A DNA stretch of 64,000 bases, from assembly GCA_018434355.1 (NCBI GenBank), contig JAHDPL010000020.1:62001-126000 (forward strand), given 5' to 3'. Within the stretch, counting starts at the first letter, position 1. Each line of letters opens with the position of its first letter. A program made the translations under genes and the position numbers. The notes under the pieces are model-generated. The model made no database searches, was not told the DNA's origin, and saw nothing but the letters and a program-made list of their open reading frames with translations. This stretch comes from Sporomusaceae bacterium. GTDB lineage: Bacteria; Bacillota; Negativicutes; UBA1444. Positions 1 to 12,377 of this stretch are shown here, one piece after another.

Positions 1-451
1 CAAGCTGAACGTGGTTGACGTCGGTTCCGCCGCTGCGAAAACAGCCGCGCTGATGGGCAACCAGATTGATATCATCGGCACCCAGTATGGCCTGATCAAG
101 CAGTACATCGACGCGGGAAAATTCCGGGTCATCGGTGTGCTGTCCGACAAGCGCCATCCGCAAATGGCCAATGTGCCTACATTTAAAGAGCAAGGCATCG
201 ACGTTTCCTTCTCCAAATACTTCTTCTTTGCTTTCCCCAAGGGAACACCGAAGGAAATCATTGAGAAATTCAATGCTGCTGTAGAAAAAGTCAGCAAAAA
301 CCCGGATTTCAAAGCGGAAATGGACAAGTTCATGATCACTGCCAATTACATGCCTTCGGACAAGGCCGTCGAGTATTTGAAAAAAGACGAAGCGGTATTG
401 AAGGGTCTTGTTGAAAAGGCCGGCTTTGCCGGTGCTGCCAAGAAAAAATAG
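1..451 (+). CDS. Tripartite tricarboxylate transporter substrate-binding protein (TctC/Bug family), 3' part
   Basis: The frame is open from base 2 to the stop at 449-451, so only the C-terminal part (about 149 residues) is present and the start lies left of the window. The segments GNQIDIIGTQYG, RVIGVLSDKRHP, NVPTFKEQGID and FAFPKGTPKEIIEKFNAAV are typical of the C-terminal lobe of TctC/Bug periplasmic receptors. These capture carboxylates in the periplasm for the TctA/TctB membrane proteins, which would lie outside the window. The genes that follow degrade glucarate and galactarate, so an aldarate or related dicarboxylate is the likely ligand (inference). A strong hairpin terminator follows the stop. 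Confidence 0.85.
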   Translation, partial: KLNVVDVGSAAAKTAALMGNQIDIIGTQYGLIKQYIDAGKFRVIGVLSDKRHPQMANVPTFKEQGIDVSFSKYFFFAFPKGTPKEIIEKFNAAVEKVSKNPDFKAEMDKFMITANYMPSDKAVEYLKKDEAVLKGLVEKAGFAGAAKKK

Positions 452-461
452 TTTTACCACG

Positions 462-500
462 GAAGGGTAAGGAGTTTTCCAACTCTTTACCCTTCTTTTT
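462..500 (+). terminator. Strong intra-operon terminator/attenuator after the tctC-like gene
   Basis: A 15-bp stem (462-476 pairs with 481-495, one G-U pair) closes a TTCC loop and is followed directly by TTTTT. It sits 10 bases after the binding-protein stop and ends about 20 bases before the next start. It probably lets the binding protein be made in excess over the downstream enzymes by partial read-through. Confidence 0.85.
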
Positions 501-521
501 ACAACAAGGAGGGTACATATT

Positions 522-1631
522 TTGAGCGACACTGTAAATAAGCAGCTGACCCGGTTGCCATTTCCGGGCAAGGTGGTTCGAGGGCCAGGTGCGTTGGTAA
601 ATTTGGGTTCGATTTGCCAAACACAGGGCAAGAAACTGTACGTTTTGGGTGGTAAAACCGCGCTGGCAAAAACCAAACAAAGCATTTACGCCGGTATTGC
701 GCAGGCTGGTCTGGATATTGCCGCTTTTGCCTGGTATGGCGGTGAATGTTCTCAGGAAAATATCGACAAGCTGTCGGAAGATGTCGTTTCCTGCCAGGCT
801 GATGTCATCGTTGCCGTCGGCGGTGGCAAAGCGCTGGACACGGGAAAATCCGTCGGCGCCAAGTGTAGTCTGCCGGTCGTGACGGTTCCCACGATTGCCG
901 CCACCTGCGCAGCAGTGACGCCGTTGTCGGTGGTTTACAACAATCAGGGAGAATTCGCCGGCAACCTGTTTCTGGACGATTGTCCGACCGGGGTGATTGT
1001 CGATACCTCCATAATCCTCGCGACTCCCGTATCCTGGTTAATCGCAGGGCTGGGCGATACCTTGGCGAAAATGTATGAACTGCGGGCCGCAGCGTCGGTG
1101 ATGCCACCAAGCAGCTTAACCATTTCGGCGGTGATGAATGGACAGATTTGTTATGAGATTATTCAACGCTTTGGGCAGGCCGCCCGGCAAGCGGTGGAGA
1201 AGCAACAATTGAGCGATGAGTTTGACTCGATTATTGACGCGATTATTCTCAGTGCCGGATTGTCGTCGATTTTTGGCGGGGAAAAACTGCGCAATGCGGC
1301 AGCGCATGCGATTTATAACGGATTTACCAAGATTCCGGCCACTCACGCGGTTGCCCATGGCAGCATCGTCGGCTATGGCAATCTGTGTCTGCTGGCACTG
1401 GAACAGCGGCCGGACGGCGAGATTATCGAAGAAATCAAACTTGCCAAGCGTTGCGGTATTCCGACAATGCTGAGCCAGATTGCTGACCTGTCGGAAGCCG
1501 AACTGCAACTGGCCTGTAAGGCGTCGGCTGCAGCCACAGCAATGCACTGCATGCCGTTTGCCGTCACGGCAGAAATGGTGCTGGCGGCGATTCGCCGTAT
1601 CGATCAGTTGGCTGTTCAATTGAAAGATTAA
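522..1631 (+). CDS. Iron/zinc-containing alcohol dehydrogenase, glycerol dehydrogenase-like
   Basis: 369 residues of the GldA branch of the metal-dependent dehydroquinate-synthase/alcohol-dehydrogenase fold. The NAD loop [10 protein letters not shown] starts near residue 100. The presumed metal ligands are D179 (GLGDTLAK), H262 ([10 protein letters not shown]) and H279 ([10 protein letters not shown]), the same arrangement as in glycerol dehydrogenases. The start is TTG at 522, preceded by AAGGAGGG. The gene opens an aldarate operon, so it more likely reduces or oxidises a hydroxy-acid or semialdehyde intermediate than glycerol. That role is inferred from context only. Confidence 0.8.
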   Translation: MSDTVNKQLTRLPFPGKVVRGPGALVNLGSICQTQGKKLYVLGGKTALAKTKQSIYAGIAQAGLDIAAFAWYGGECSQENIDKLSEDVVSCQADVIVAVGGGKALDTGKSVGAKCSLPVVTVPTIAATCAAVTPLSVVYNNQGEFAGNLFLDDCPTGVIVDTSIILATPVSWLIAGLGDTLAKMYELRAAASVMPPSSLTISAVMNGQICYEIIQRFGQAARQAVEKQQLSDEFDSIIDAIILSAGLSSIFGGEKLRNAAAHAIYNGFTKIPATHAVAHGSIVGYGNLCLLALEQRPDGEIIEEIKLAKRCGIPTMLSQIADLSEAELQLACKASAAATAMHCMPFAVTAEMVLAAIRRIDQLAVQLKD

Positions 1632-1654
1632 GTAATTTGATAGGGAGCGATGTT

Positions 1655-3013
1655 ATGAATCCGCAACTTGGCAATCCTTTCTCAGGCGGCGCACCGAAAG
1701 TAACCGAGATGACTGTAATCCCGGTCGCCGGTTTTGACAGTATGTTGCTCAACCTCAGCGGGGCGCACAGTCCGTTTTTTACCCGCAATATCGTAATCTT
1801 GAAAGATAATGCGGGACACACCGGTGTCGGCGAAATCCCCGGCGGCGAGCGAATCCGGCAAACGCTGGAAGCTGCGAAACCATTGGTGGTCGGCCAGTCG
1901 ATCGCAACCTACAACAATATCCTCAACCAGGTCCGACAGCAATTTGCCGACCGGGATGCCGGCGGCCGCGGCTTACAGACCTTTGATCTGCGGATCACGA
2001 TCCATGTAGTCACTGCCATTGAAGCGGCCTTGCTTGATCTGCTCGGTCAGTTTCTGGCCGTGCCGGTAGCGGCGTTGCTCGGCACTGGGCAACAGCGCAG
2101 CGCGGTGGAAATGCTCGGCTATTTGTTCTATGTGGGCGACCGCCGCAAAACCGACCTGCCCTACCGCAGCGATCCGTCCGCGACAAGCGACTGGTATCGG
2201 TTGCGTCATGAGGAAGCGTTGACGCCGGAAGCGGTCGTACATCTGGCGGAAGCAGCCTTTGAACATTATGGATTCAATGATTTCAAACTAAAAGGCGGCG
2301 TATTGGCCGGTGAAGCGGAGATCGCTGCGGTGACCGCTCTTGCCGAGCGGTTCCCCAAGGCGCGGATTACGATCGATCCCAATGGGGCCTGGTCCTTGCA
2401 GGAAGCAATTCGCCTGTGCAGCAATAAACAGCATGTCCTGGCCTATGCAGAGGATCCCTGCGGCGCAGAAAACGGCTATTCGGGCCGGGAAGTGATGGCG
2501 GAATTCCGACGCGCGACCGGTCTGAAGACAGCGACGAACATGATCGCGACCGATTGGCGGCAAATGGGGCATTCGATGCAACTCCACTCGGTTGACATTC
2601 CGCTCGCCGACCCGCATTTCTGGACCCTGCAGGGTTCGGTGCGGGTGGCGCAGCTGTGCCATGAATGGGGTCTGACCTGGGGTTCACACTCCAACAATCA
2701 TTTTGACATTTCGCTGGCCATGTTTACCCATGTCGGCGCGGCGGCCCCCGGCAATATCGCGGCGCTTGACACGCATTGGATCTGGCAGGAAGGTCAGGAA
2801 CGACTGACAAAAGAGCCACTCAAGATTGTTGGCGGGATGGTGGCGGTTCCCGAGAAGCCGGGCCTAGGTATTGAAATCGACATGCACCAGGTCGAAAAAG
2901 CCAACAAACTCTACACGGACAATTGCCTGGGCGCCCGCGATGATGCGATGGCCATGCAATATCTGATTCCCGGCTGGCAGTTCGATCCCAAACGGCCCTG
3001 TCTGGTTCGTTGA
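1655..3013 (+). CDS. gudD: Glucarate dehydratase
   Basis: Enolase-superfamily enzyme that dehydrates D-glucarate (and often L-idarate) to 5-keto-4-deoxy-D-glucarate in the cytoplasm. From the ATG at 1655 it has 452 residues, the usual GudD length. The catalytic KxK pair is K211/K213 (KLKGG). Metal ligands fall at D241 (IDPNGAW), E266 (AEDPCG) and N295 (ATNMIATDW), and the catalytic His is H345 ([13 protein letters not shown]). ATG 1655 is chosen because TAGGGAGCG lies just upstream; the in-frame TTG at 1637 has no ribosome-binding site. It is followed 4 bases later by the LarA-like gene. Confidence 0.93.
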   Translation: MNPQLGNPFSGGAPKVTEMTVIPVAGFDSMLLNLSGAHSPFFTRNIVILKDNAGHTGVGEIPGGERIRQTLEAAKPLVVGQSIATYNNILNQVRQQFADRDAGGRGLQTFDLRITIHVVTAIEAALLDLLGQFLAVPVAALLGTGQQRSAVEMLGYLFYVGDRRKTDLPYRSDPSATSDWYRLRHEEALTPEAVVHLAEAAFEHYGFNDFKLKGGVLAGEAEIAAVTALAERFPKARITIDPNGAWSLQEAIRLCSNKQHVLAYAEDPCGAENGYSGREVMAEFRRATGLKTATNMIATDWRQMGHSMQLHSVDIPLADPHFWTLQGSVRVAQLCHEWGLTWGSHSNNHFDISLAMFTHVGAAAPGNIAALDTHWIWQEGQERLTKEPLKIVGGMVAVPEKPGLGIEIDMHQVEKANKLYTDNCLGARDDAMAMQYLIPGWQFDPKRPCLVR

Positions 3014-3017
3014 ACCG

Positions 3018-4328
3018 ATGAAAATCGTCAACGGCGGTGTTGTGTCAAAACTATTGCAGGGCACCGAAATTCCCCGGATGTTCCGGGCCAGGCAGAGTTT
3101 TCCCGAGGCCGCGATTTCACCGCAAGACCTGCCGCAGGTTATTTTTGCCGAACTGTCGCAGCCGGAGATCGCCAGCCAAATCAAGCCGGGCATGCGCATC
3201 GCGATTACTGCCGGCAGCCGCGGCATTGCCAACGTGGCAATTATCACCAAAGCAGTCGTCGATTTTGTCAAAGCACGGCAGGCCGCACCGTTCATCGTGC
3301 CGGCCATGGGTAGCCACGGCGGCGCCACGTCCGAAGGCCAGTTGGAAGTATTGGCGAGCTATGGCATCACGCCGAAAAGTATCGGTTGTCCGATTCATTC
3401 CAGTATGGAAACGGTGCTACTCGGTCAATCAGAGCTTGGCAAGCCGGTTTTTCTCGATAAACTGGCTTATGAAGCGGACGGAATCATCGTATCCTGCCGG
3501 ATTAAACCGCACAATGCATTTCGCGGCACAGTCGAGAGCGGCATCTGCAAAATGCTGGTTGTCGGGCTAGGCAAACAGGCTGGCGCGGAAAGCGTCCACA
3601 CCGATGGAATGGGGAAAATGACCGAAAACTTACTGGCCAACGTGAAAGTCACACTGGCCAAGGCGCCGGTCCTGTTTGCGCTCCCCTGCCTGGAAAACGC
3701 TTATGATGAAACCTGCAAAATTGAAGCAGTAGCCAAGGAACGGATTCTGGACCGGGAACCGGAGCTGCTGGAACTGGCATTTGCCAACATGCCCCGCTTA
3801 TTGGCGGAGGAAACCGATGTCCTGATCGTGGACGAAATCGGCAAAAACTTTAGCGGCACCGGGGTGGACCCCAATATTACCGGCACTTTTTCCACGGACT
3901 ATGCCAGTGGCGGGGTAAGGGTCCAGCGGGCTTGCATGCTCGATCTGTCGGAGATTTCCCATGGAAATGGCCTGGGGGTCGGTCTGGCCAGCGCCATCAC
4001 CAAGCGGCTGTTTGACAAGCTGGACCCGGAAAAAATGTACCCGAACTGCATCACCAGCACGGTATTGAAATCGGCGATGATTCCGATCGTGCTCGATAGC
4101 GACAAAGAAGCCATCCAATTGTGCATCCGAACCCTTAATTGCGCAGACAAAGCTGCGCTGCGCATCATTCGTATCGCCAACAGTTTGCATATTGGAAGGA
4201 TCATGTTGTCGGAAGCGTATTACAATGATGTGGTTCAGGGAAAGTATGCCGGACTGTCGGCAATCGATGCACCGCAATTTATGCGCTTTGATGCCGCAGG
4301 CAATCTGTTGACGCCGATTATTGAATGA
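3018..4328 (+). CDS. Lactate racemase-like (LarA/DUF2088) domain protein
   Basis: 436 residues. The motif MGSHGGAT (about residues 97-104) and a SHGNG-like segment in the C-terminal half place it in the DUF2088/LarA superfamily, whose founding member is a nickel-pincer lactate racemase. It begins 4 bases after the gudD stop with no obvious Shine-Dalgarno sequence, so translational coupling is likely. Its position between two aldarate dehydratases suggests racemisation or epimerisation of a sugar acid or a 2-hydroxy acid product. I see no larB/larC/larE cofactor genes in the window, so dependence on the nickel-pincer cofactor is open. Confidence 0.75.
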   Translation: MKIVNGGVVSKLLQGTEIPRMFRARQSFPEAAISPQDLPQVIFAELSQPEIASQIKPGMRIAITAGSRGIANVAIITKAVVDFVKARQAAPFIVPAMGSHGGATSEGQLEVLASYGITPKSIGCPIHSSMETVLLGQSELGKPVFLDKLAYEADGIIVSCRIKPHNAFRGTVESGICKMLVVGLGKQAGAESVHTDGMGKMTENLLANVKVTLAKAPVLFALPCLENAYDETCKIEAVAKERILDREPELLELAFANMPRLLAEETDVLIVDEIGKNFSGTGVDPNITGTFSTDYASGGVRVQRACMLDLSEISHGNGLGVGLASAITKRLFDKLDPEKMYPNCITSTVLKSAMIPIVLDSDKEAIQLCIRTLNCADKAALRIIRIANSLHIGRIMLSEAYYNDVVQGKYAGLSAIDAPQFMRFDAAGNLLTPIIE

Positions 4329-4364
4329 AGTTGTTGCAACAGCTACGACGGGGGAGGACATCCT

Positions 4365-5897
4365 ATGTCAAACGTGACCCAAACTGAAATTCCGCTATAT
4401 ATCAAGGTTCACGCCGCGGATAATGTGGCGATCATCGTCAATGAAAGCGGTCTGGCGGCAGGAACTGTGTTTGCCGATGGACTGGTTCTGTCCGAACATG
4501 TGCCGCAGGGCCATAAGGTGTCCCTGATCGATTTTGCGCCGGGACAGGATATTATTCGTTATGGTGAAGTCATTGGTCAGGCGCGCCAGTCGATTCAACG
4601 TGGTAGCTGGATCGACGAATCCCTGGTCGATTTGCCGCAGGCGCCGGAGCTGGATGAACTGCCGCTGGCGAACAATGTGCCTGCGACGCTGCCGCCGTTA
4701 ACCGGCTATACTTTTGAAGGTTACCGCAATGCCGATGGTACTGCCGGCATCAAGAACATCCTGGGCATATCCAGCAGCGTTCAGTGCGTGGCCAGCGTAC
4801 TCGACTATGCGGTGAAGCGGATCAAGGCCGAATTGCTGCCCCGTTTCCCCAACGTCGATGATGTGGTCGCACTGAATCATAGTTACGGCTGCGGCGTGGC
4901 GATCAACGCGCCGGAAGCCGTCGTACCGATCCGCACCTTGAAAAATCTGGCCACACATCCTAATTTGGGTGGCGAAGTGATGATCGTCGGTCTGGGCTGC
5001 GAAAAACTGCTGCCGGAACGGCTGTTGCCGGACGACAAGCGGGAAAACATTCTCGTAATTCAGGAACAGCCGGGATTTCAGAAAATCATCGCAGCCGTCA
5101 TGAATATGGCAGAAGAACGACTGGAACGACTCAACCAACGCCAGCGGGTGACCTGCCCGGTTGCCGATCTGGTGGTAGGTTTGCAGTGTGGCGGCAGTGA
5201 TGCGTTTTCCGGTGTCACCGCCAATCCGGCGGTCGGTTATGCGGCTGATCTGTTGGTTCGGGCCGGTGCGACAGTGCTGTTTTCGGAAGTGACGGAAGTG
5301 CGCGACGCCATTCATCTGTTGACGCCACGGGCAAAAAATGAAGAGGTCGGGCGGGCGCTGGTCCGCGAAATGAAATGGTACGACCATTACCTGGACCTAG
5401 GCGAAGTGGATCGCAGCGCCAACCCCACGCCCGGCAACAAAAAAGGCGGTTTAGCCAATATCGTGGAAAAAGCTCTGGGTTCAATAGCAAAATCAGGCAG
5501 CAGTGCTATTGTAGAAGTGTTGCGGCCAGGCGAAAAGCCAACACAAAAGGGATTGATATTTGCTGCCACGCCAGCCAGCGATTTTGTCTGCGGCACCGAG
5601 CAATTGGCCTCGGGAATTCATCTGCAGGTATTCACCACCGGGCGCGGTACGCCGTACGGACTGGCCATGGCGCCGGTGATCAAGGTTGCCAGCCATAGTG
5701 AACTGGCCGCGCAGTGGTCGGACCTGATCGATGTCAATGCAGGAACAATCGCGACAGGTGAAGCTACGATCGAATCGGTCGGGCAGGAAATCTTTCAGCT
5801 GATCCTTGATGTCGCCAGTGGCCGCCGGCAAACCTGGGCCGACCAGTGGGGCCTGCACAACGACCTGTGTTTGTTCAACCCGGCGCCGATTACCTGA
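4365..5897 (+). CDS. garD: Galactarate dehydratase
   Basis: 510 residues, close to the length of GarD. It has the UxaA/GarD architecture: an N-terminal SAF-like domain (residues 1-95) that includes [13 protein letters not shown], then the large dehydratase domain with [23 protein letters not shown] and [12 protein letters not shown]. GarD enzymes convert galactarate to 5-keto-4-deoxy-D-glucarate using iron. Together with gudD this makes both hexarates converge on the same product. The aldolase and tartronate-semialdehyde reductase steps are not in the window, unless the GldA-like enzyme does the latter. The start has GGGGAGG upstream. Confidence 0.92.
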   Translation: MSNVTQTEIPLYIKVHAADNVAIIVNESGLAAGTVFADGLVLSEHVPQGHKVSLIDFAPGQDIIRYGEVIGQARQSIQRGSWIDESLVDLPQAPELDELPLANNVPATLPPLTGYTFEGYRNADGTAGIKNILGISSSVQCVASVLDYAVKRIKAELLPRFPNVDDVVALNHSYGCGVAINAPEAVVPIRTLKNLATHPNLGGEVMIVGLGCEKLLPERLLPDDKRENILVIQEQPGFQKIIAAVMNMAEERLERLNQRQRVTCPVADLVVGLQCGGSDAFSGVTANPAVGYAADLLVRAGATVLFSEVTEVRDAIHLLTPRAKNEEVGRALVREMKWYDHYLDLGEVDRSANPTPGNKKGGLANIVEKALGSIAKSGSSAIVEVLRPGEKPTQKGLIFAATPASDFVCGTEQLASGIHLQVFTTGRGTPYGLAMAPVIKVASHSELAAQWSDLIDVNAGTIATGEATIESVGQEIFQLILDVASGRRQTWADQWGLHNDLCLFNPAPIT

Positions 5898-5989
5898 ACC
5901 TCAAAACCGACCAGGCTTTTCAGCGTTGTTTTTACTCTTCACGCGTATTGATTTGTTAAACTTTTGCTGACAGCCAGCCTAATCGCATA

Positions 5990-6033
5990 AACAGCGGCAT
6001 TGCAACAGAACGCTGCAATACCGCTGTTTTTTA
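5990..6033 (+). terminator. Rho-independent terminator of the aldarate operon
   Basis: AACAGCGGCATTGCA (5990-6004) pairs with TGCAATACCGCTGTT (6014-6028) and is followed by a run of Ts. It lies about 90 bases after the garD stop. Confidence 0.85.
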
Positions 6034-6090
6034 CGCCAAGATTAGATTCTATCGGGTTGTTAAACAATTTTCATTCATACAAATTTTGAA

Positions 6091-6112
6091 CCCTTACCAA
6101 AAGTAACCCACC
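6091..6112 (+). repeat. Dispersed 22-bp intergenic motif, copy 1
   Basis: Matches the consensus CCCTTACY-N3-AGTAMCCCACC, with core TTACCAAAAGTAA. It sits between the garD terminator and the 3' end of the minus-strand DUF2325 gene. See the finding on the five copies. Confidence 0.6.
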
Positions 6113-6141
6113 GGTTGCAGCGCCTACAACGAAACTTATCC

Positions 6142-6417
6142 TTATTTCTCCGATAACGCCTTCTCAATATGCGACCAGGCGCGACGGGCAAACACGGTCC
6201 GTTTGCCGCTTTCGCGGGTCCGTTCCTTGATATTGGCCATCAGCGCATGACTGACATAGTCTATCAGCACAATGATGCAGTCAATCTGCTGTGGAATATC
6301 CAGCATGCAGTGGCTGCGCTTACGGCCCGATACATGGGTGATGCTGGTATATCCAGCTGCTTGAAGTTTGGCGGGAATGGCACCCAGATGATCGCCGCCG
6401 ATGACAAGCACGGACAT
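6142..6417 (-). CDS. DUF2325 domain protein
   Basis: A 91-residue cytoplasmic protein with the DUF2325 pattern: MSVLVIGGDHLGAIPAKL at the N-terminus, HVSGRK, CIIVLIDYVSHALM and a C-terminal VFARRAWSHIEKAL. The family has no settled function but is often found beside peroxide-stress and Fur-family genes, as here (perR-katG diverge from it). The start is ATG 6417 with GAGAGGAG upstream. It has its own promoter and a Fur-type palindrome just upstream, so it is probably part of the metal/peroxide regulon. Confidence 0.75.
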   Translation of the reverse strand: MSVLVIGGDHLGAIPAKLQAAGYTSITHVSGRKRSHCMLDIPQQIDCIIVLIDYVSHALMANIKERTRESGKRTVFARRAWSHIEKALSEK

Positions 6418-6445
6418 AAAATTTCTCCTCTCGAATCCGTTTTAT

Positions 6446-6501
6446 TGAAATTAATTTTCATTTGATGAGTGAATTTTATCCTGTTGCCATTTTATTGTCA
6501 A
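6446..6501 (-). promoter_or_regulatory. Sigma-A promoter of the DUF2325 gene with a Fur-type palindrome
   Basis: On the minus strand, -35 TTGACA (6496-6501), a 17-bp spacer and -10 TAAAAT (6473-6478). Downstream of the -10 lies TGAAATTAATTTTCA (6446-6460), a 7-1-7 inverted repeat that matches most of the Fur consensus TGATAATNATTATCA. Binding by PerR or another Fur-family regulator would repress transcription. Confidence 0.55.
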
Positions 6502-6638
6502 GTGCGTAGCAAAATTACCATTCACGCGCAAAACGCGCGGATAATCTCAAACATACAGAGAGTTCACTACAATCAGTGTGTGCATGCAGTCGTGATTTCC
6601 GCCTCGATTCGTAAACAAAATTTTGACAAATACTTCTA

Positions 6639-6686
6639 TTGACAATCCGCTTGCATAATAATAGGATTAGATTATAATCATTCTAA
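6639..6686 (+). promoter_or_regulatory. perR-katG promoter with PerR box
   Basis: TTGACA (6639-6644), a 17-bp spacer and TAGGAT (6662-6667) form a sigma-A promoter. Immediately downstream, TTATAATCATTCTAA (6672-6686) differs from the Bacillus PerR box consensus TTATAATNATTATAA at one position. The site overlaps the expected transcription start, which fits peroxide-relieved autorepression of perR and katG. Confidence 0.8.
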
Positions 6687-6724
6687 ATTCGCAATTTTCA
6701 TTTTATGTAAACGAGGTTGTGAAT

Positions 6725-9350
<2,626 letters not shown>

Positions 9351-9364
9351 TTGGGAAGAATGTT

Positions 9365-12217
9365 CTAGCGCCCCAGTTTCCAGGCCAGTAACACTTCTGT
9401 CCCTTCACTGTTATAGGTCATGCGGTCGGTTGTCGAAAGCATGATCGGGATGCCGCGACCCATCCCCGCATCCTCGCCAAACGAGAACAGACTGTCCGGG
9501 TTGGCTCTGAGCCGGCGCAGCATCGCGTTACCGGCAAAACCGATCCGCGATGTCTTTATCCGCACGATCAACCATTTTCCGGCCCGGCTGAATTTCAGCC
9601 GGGCTTTTTGGCTACGAGCCTGTCCATCGCGACACTCCAGCGCATTGGCGATCGCTTCGTTCACCGCCACTTCCTGCATCGAATGCTCCAATCCGGTCAC
9701 CTCTGCCAGCAGTTTGGCCACTTCTCCTTTTCGCCGCCGATAGTCGTTCAATCCATTCAGCGTCAGTTGTTTGGGCCATCGCTCGGACAACAAAGAATGC
9801 GGCAACGCCTTTACCCGGATGCAGACGGCAGTCGCATCATCAGCCAGTTCCTCGCCTTTCGCCACCTCTGAGAGCGCGGAGCGGAGCTGCCGGCAATCGC
9901 TGAGCAACCCCTTGGGTCCTCGCGGGTCTGTTTCCAGCAATCGTTCCATCCCGTCGCTAATGAAGCAAAGCCGGTCACCCTCCGCCAGCGGCAATGATTG
10001 CTGCAGGTACTCGTTCTGTCGGGATATTCCCAGATATAGCCCCGCCACCGTCACCGTTCCTTCTACAGCTGCCATATTCGCCCAGAAACGATTCATGCCT
10101 GCCCCGACGTAACGCAGTTCCCTCGCCGGCAAATCCAGCTCAAATGCGATGGCCGCCGCAAACGCATTTGCTTCGAAGTGTCGCCCGACCTGGCGGTTGA
10201 GCCAGCTGACCTGCTCGGCTAGCGACGCATCAAGTTCCGCCGCTTCATGCAGCAGGACATTGAGCGTGGACGTGTACAGAGCCGTAGTCAATGCGTGCCC
10301 GCTCACATCGATCAGGTAGCCGCGCAGCAATTGTCCGTCGTTGCGCCATTCCAGGTGGTACAGGTCGCCGCTGATCTCGCCGCTTGCATGATACAGCGTT
10401 TCGATCGAGACGAATTCATTGTCCGGGGGACAGGAAAGCTGCGCCTGTTGGATACGCCGGGCGATCGCCGCATCCTGGCGCCTGGCTTGTTCTTGATGCA
10501 ACTGGTCGGCGATATTGCGAAACGTAATTACTACCAGCCGTTTTGACTGGTACTGGATGATTTTTGCGCTTCGCTCCATATGAACTGTGGACCCGTTCTT
10601 GTGGCGAAAATTTCGCCGTTGTACAGGCAGATAACCCTGACGGAACAGCGCGTCGTCGTATTGGGAAAGATCTGCCGCCTCATCGATCCGCAGCGCATCG
10701 CGATACAGCGGGGCATCCTCCGGCAAGCGATAGCCAAACCATTCACTAAATCGACAGTTGATTTCGAGAAACTGCCACGAATCGGGATCGAGTAGCGCCA
10801 CCGCTTCAAACGATTGCTCAATCACCGCTTTATATTTTTCGCGACTGTCCAGTGTTTCCTGCTGCGAAACCTGCAGCGCCTCCGACGCTTCTTTTTCAAG
10901 CTGGACATCCGTCAACGTGCCAATGATTCGATAAATCGCGCCGCTATCGTCCCGCATCGCCGTCGCCTTGCTGCAGACCCAGCGATAATCACCATTTTTG
11001 CTTCGCAGACGGAATGTTTGCTGATAAGTGGCGCTCTGCCCCTGCAAATGATCGGCCCGCGCCTTCTTCACCGCTGCAGCATCCTCAGGATGGATATGCT
11101 CCGTCCAATCCTGCCTGTTTTCATCAAACTCGTTCGGTCGATAGCCGAGAATCGCCTTGCAGCGGTCCGAAAAATAGCGGTTTCCTGTCTTGAGGTCAAA
11201 ATCCCAGATTCCATCATTCGCCCCTTCGACCACCAGTTGCCAGCGCTCGTTCTGTTGCCGTTGCCGGCGGGCGCTGATGATTGCATAGCCGGTAAAGATG
11301 AAAATCAACAGACTGCCAACTGTCGCCGCTGCAATGTACAAATCCCGCCGCACCCGATACTCGACCAGCGCCGCATTCGCATCCATTCCCACCTGCACTA
11401 CCAAAGGATAGTCCGGCATCAGCCGGTAACTGAAATAGCGGGGAACGCCAGACCACTTGCCGCGTCCTAAATAGCGCCCCTGCGGAAGCTGTGGCAACAA
11501 CTCGTCAAACAGCTGACTGCCATGCATGTCCTGACCAATCTCCGAAGCATCGCCGCGCCAGCTAGCCCGGATCACCCCGTCCAATCCGATGACGCGAACC
11601 AGTTGACCGGTCTTGAAGTCCAGCGCCTGGTAAAAGCTCGTGAAGTAGGCGGAGTCGACCGCCATCGCCACCACACCGCCAAAACTGCCGTCCGGCTTGT
11701 TAATTCTCCTGCTCAGGTACGTCGACTGCTTCTTGGTGATCCGTCCATACTCCGGCTGGCTGATAAACGTCTGGTCAAAATCGGCCCCGGTATGAGCCTG
11801 AAAAAAATCCCTATCGGCATAATTCAACCCGGGGGCGCCCTGATGCACTGTAGCGGTCAATTTGCCGGCCTCATCCACCAAAACGATTTGCAGCAGCAAT
11901 GGATTGCGCCGGGCCCGTTCCAGCATCGTCGCTACCGCCGGGGTGAGCCCCGCCCGTTCATATTCGCTTTTGATCAGCAGCATCTGTTCTTCCACGCCAT
12001 GCAACGACCGGCGCACATGCTCCTCATAGGCGCGTACAAGCTGGTCGTTGTTTTGCTCGACATCGCGAATCGTCTGTGCATAATCGCGCGAGACCATTAC
12101 GTACAAAAATAGCCAGACCGCTGTCAGTAACACTGCACAGTAGCCTAGCTGCAAAGAATACCGTTGAGCCGACTTTCGTCCACGCCGGAGAAGGTTTCGC
12201 CAAGTGAGTCCGTTCAT
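9365..12217 (-). CDS. Membrane Cache-PAS-PAS-PP2C(SpoIIE)-HATPase signalling protein
   Basis: 950 residues. In order: transmembrane helix (about 22-44), extracytoplasmic Cache-type sensor (45-290), second helix (about 292-312), two PAS domains (about 320-445 and 455-575), a SpoIIE-type PP2C phosphatase (about 590-800) and an RsbW-like HATPase (about 820-950). Phosphatase motifs are GEISGDLYHL, LIDVSGHALTTAL (one Gly of the usual SGHG is Ala), SDGMERLLE and DDATAVCI. The HATPase shows HSMQEVAVNEAIANAL. Such proteins control anti-sigma-factor antagonists (STAS proteins) by dephosphorylation and phosphorylation. Here both activities sit in one polypeptide. The target may be the STAS protein at 47265-47567, but this is not shown. 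Confidence 0.82.
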   Translation of the reverse strand: MNGLTWRNLLRRGRKSAQRYSLQLGYCAVLLTAVWLFLYVMVSRDYAQTIRDVEQNNDQLVRAYEEHVRRSLHGVEEQMLLIKSEYERAGLTPAVATMLERARRNPLLLQIVLVDEAGKLTATVHQGAPGLNYADRDFFQAHTGADFDQTFISQPEYGRITKKQSTYLSRRINKPDGSFGGVVAMAVDSAYFTSFYQALDFKTGQLVRVIGLDGVIRASWRGDASEIGQDMHGSQLFDELLPQLPQGRYLGRGKWSGVPRYFSYRLMPDYPLVVQVGMDANAALVEYRVRRDLYIAAATVGSLLIFIFTGYAIISARRQRQQNERWQLVVEGANDGIWDFDLKTGNRYFSDRCKAILGYRPNEFDENRQDWTEHIHPEDAAAVKKARADHLQGQSATYQQTFRLRSKNGDYRWVCSKATAMRDDSGAIYRIIGTLTDVQLEKEASEALQVSQQETLDSREKYKAVIEQSFEAVALLDPDSWQFLEINCRFSEWFGYRLPEDAPLYRDALRIDEAADLSQYDDALFRQGYLPVQRRNFRHKNGSTVHMERSAKIIQYQSKRLVVITFRNIADQLHQEQARRQDAAIARRIQQAQLSCPPDNEFVSIETLYHASGEISGDLYHLEWRNDGQLLRGYLIDVSGHALTTALYTSTLNVLLHEAAELDASLAEQVSWLNRQVGRHFEANAFAAAIAFELDLPARELRYVGAGMNRFWANMAAVEGTVTVAGLYLGISRQNEYLQQSLPLAEGDRLCFISDGMERLLETDPRGPKGLLSDCRQLRSALSEVAKGEELADDATAVCIRVKALPHSLLSERWPKQLTLNGLNDYRRRKGEVAKLLAEVTGLEHSMQEVAVNEAIANALECRDGQARSQKARLKFSRAGKWLIVRIKTSRIGFAGNAMLRRLRANPDSLFSFGEDAGMGRGIPIMLSTTDRMTYNSEGTEVLLAWKLGR

Positions 12218-12339
12218 CCCTGCACCGCCTATTCAAGCGTGTGAGTTCGCGAAGGGTCCCCTTATTACATTTTTATGTCCGTGCCTGATTCTCCTGCCGG
12301 CAATTCATTTATTATGAAATTCTTTTTCTTGCGAAACGC

Positions 12340-12361
12340 CCCTTAATTTTAGTAACCCACC
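12340..12361 (+). repeat. Dispersed 22-bp intergenic motif, copy 2
   Basis: CCCTTA-ATTTTAGTAACCCACC, the most divergent copy in its centre, but it keeps both flanks. It lies in the 160-bp gap between the two SpoIIE-HATPase genes, 17 bases beyond the stop of the upstream one. Confidence 0.5.
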
Positions 12362-12377
12362 TGCACCCGTTCGGCGG

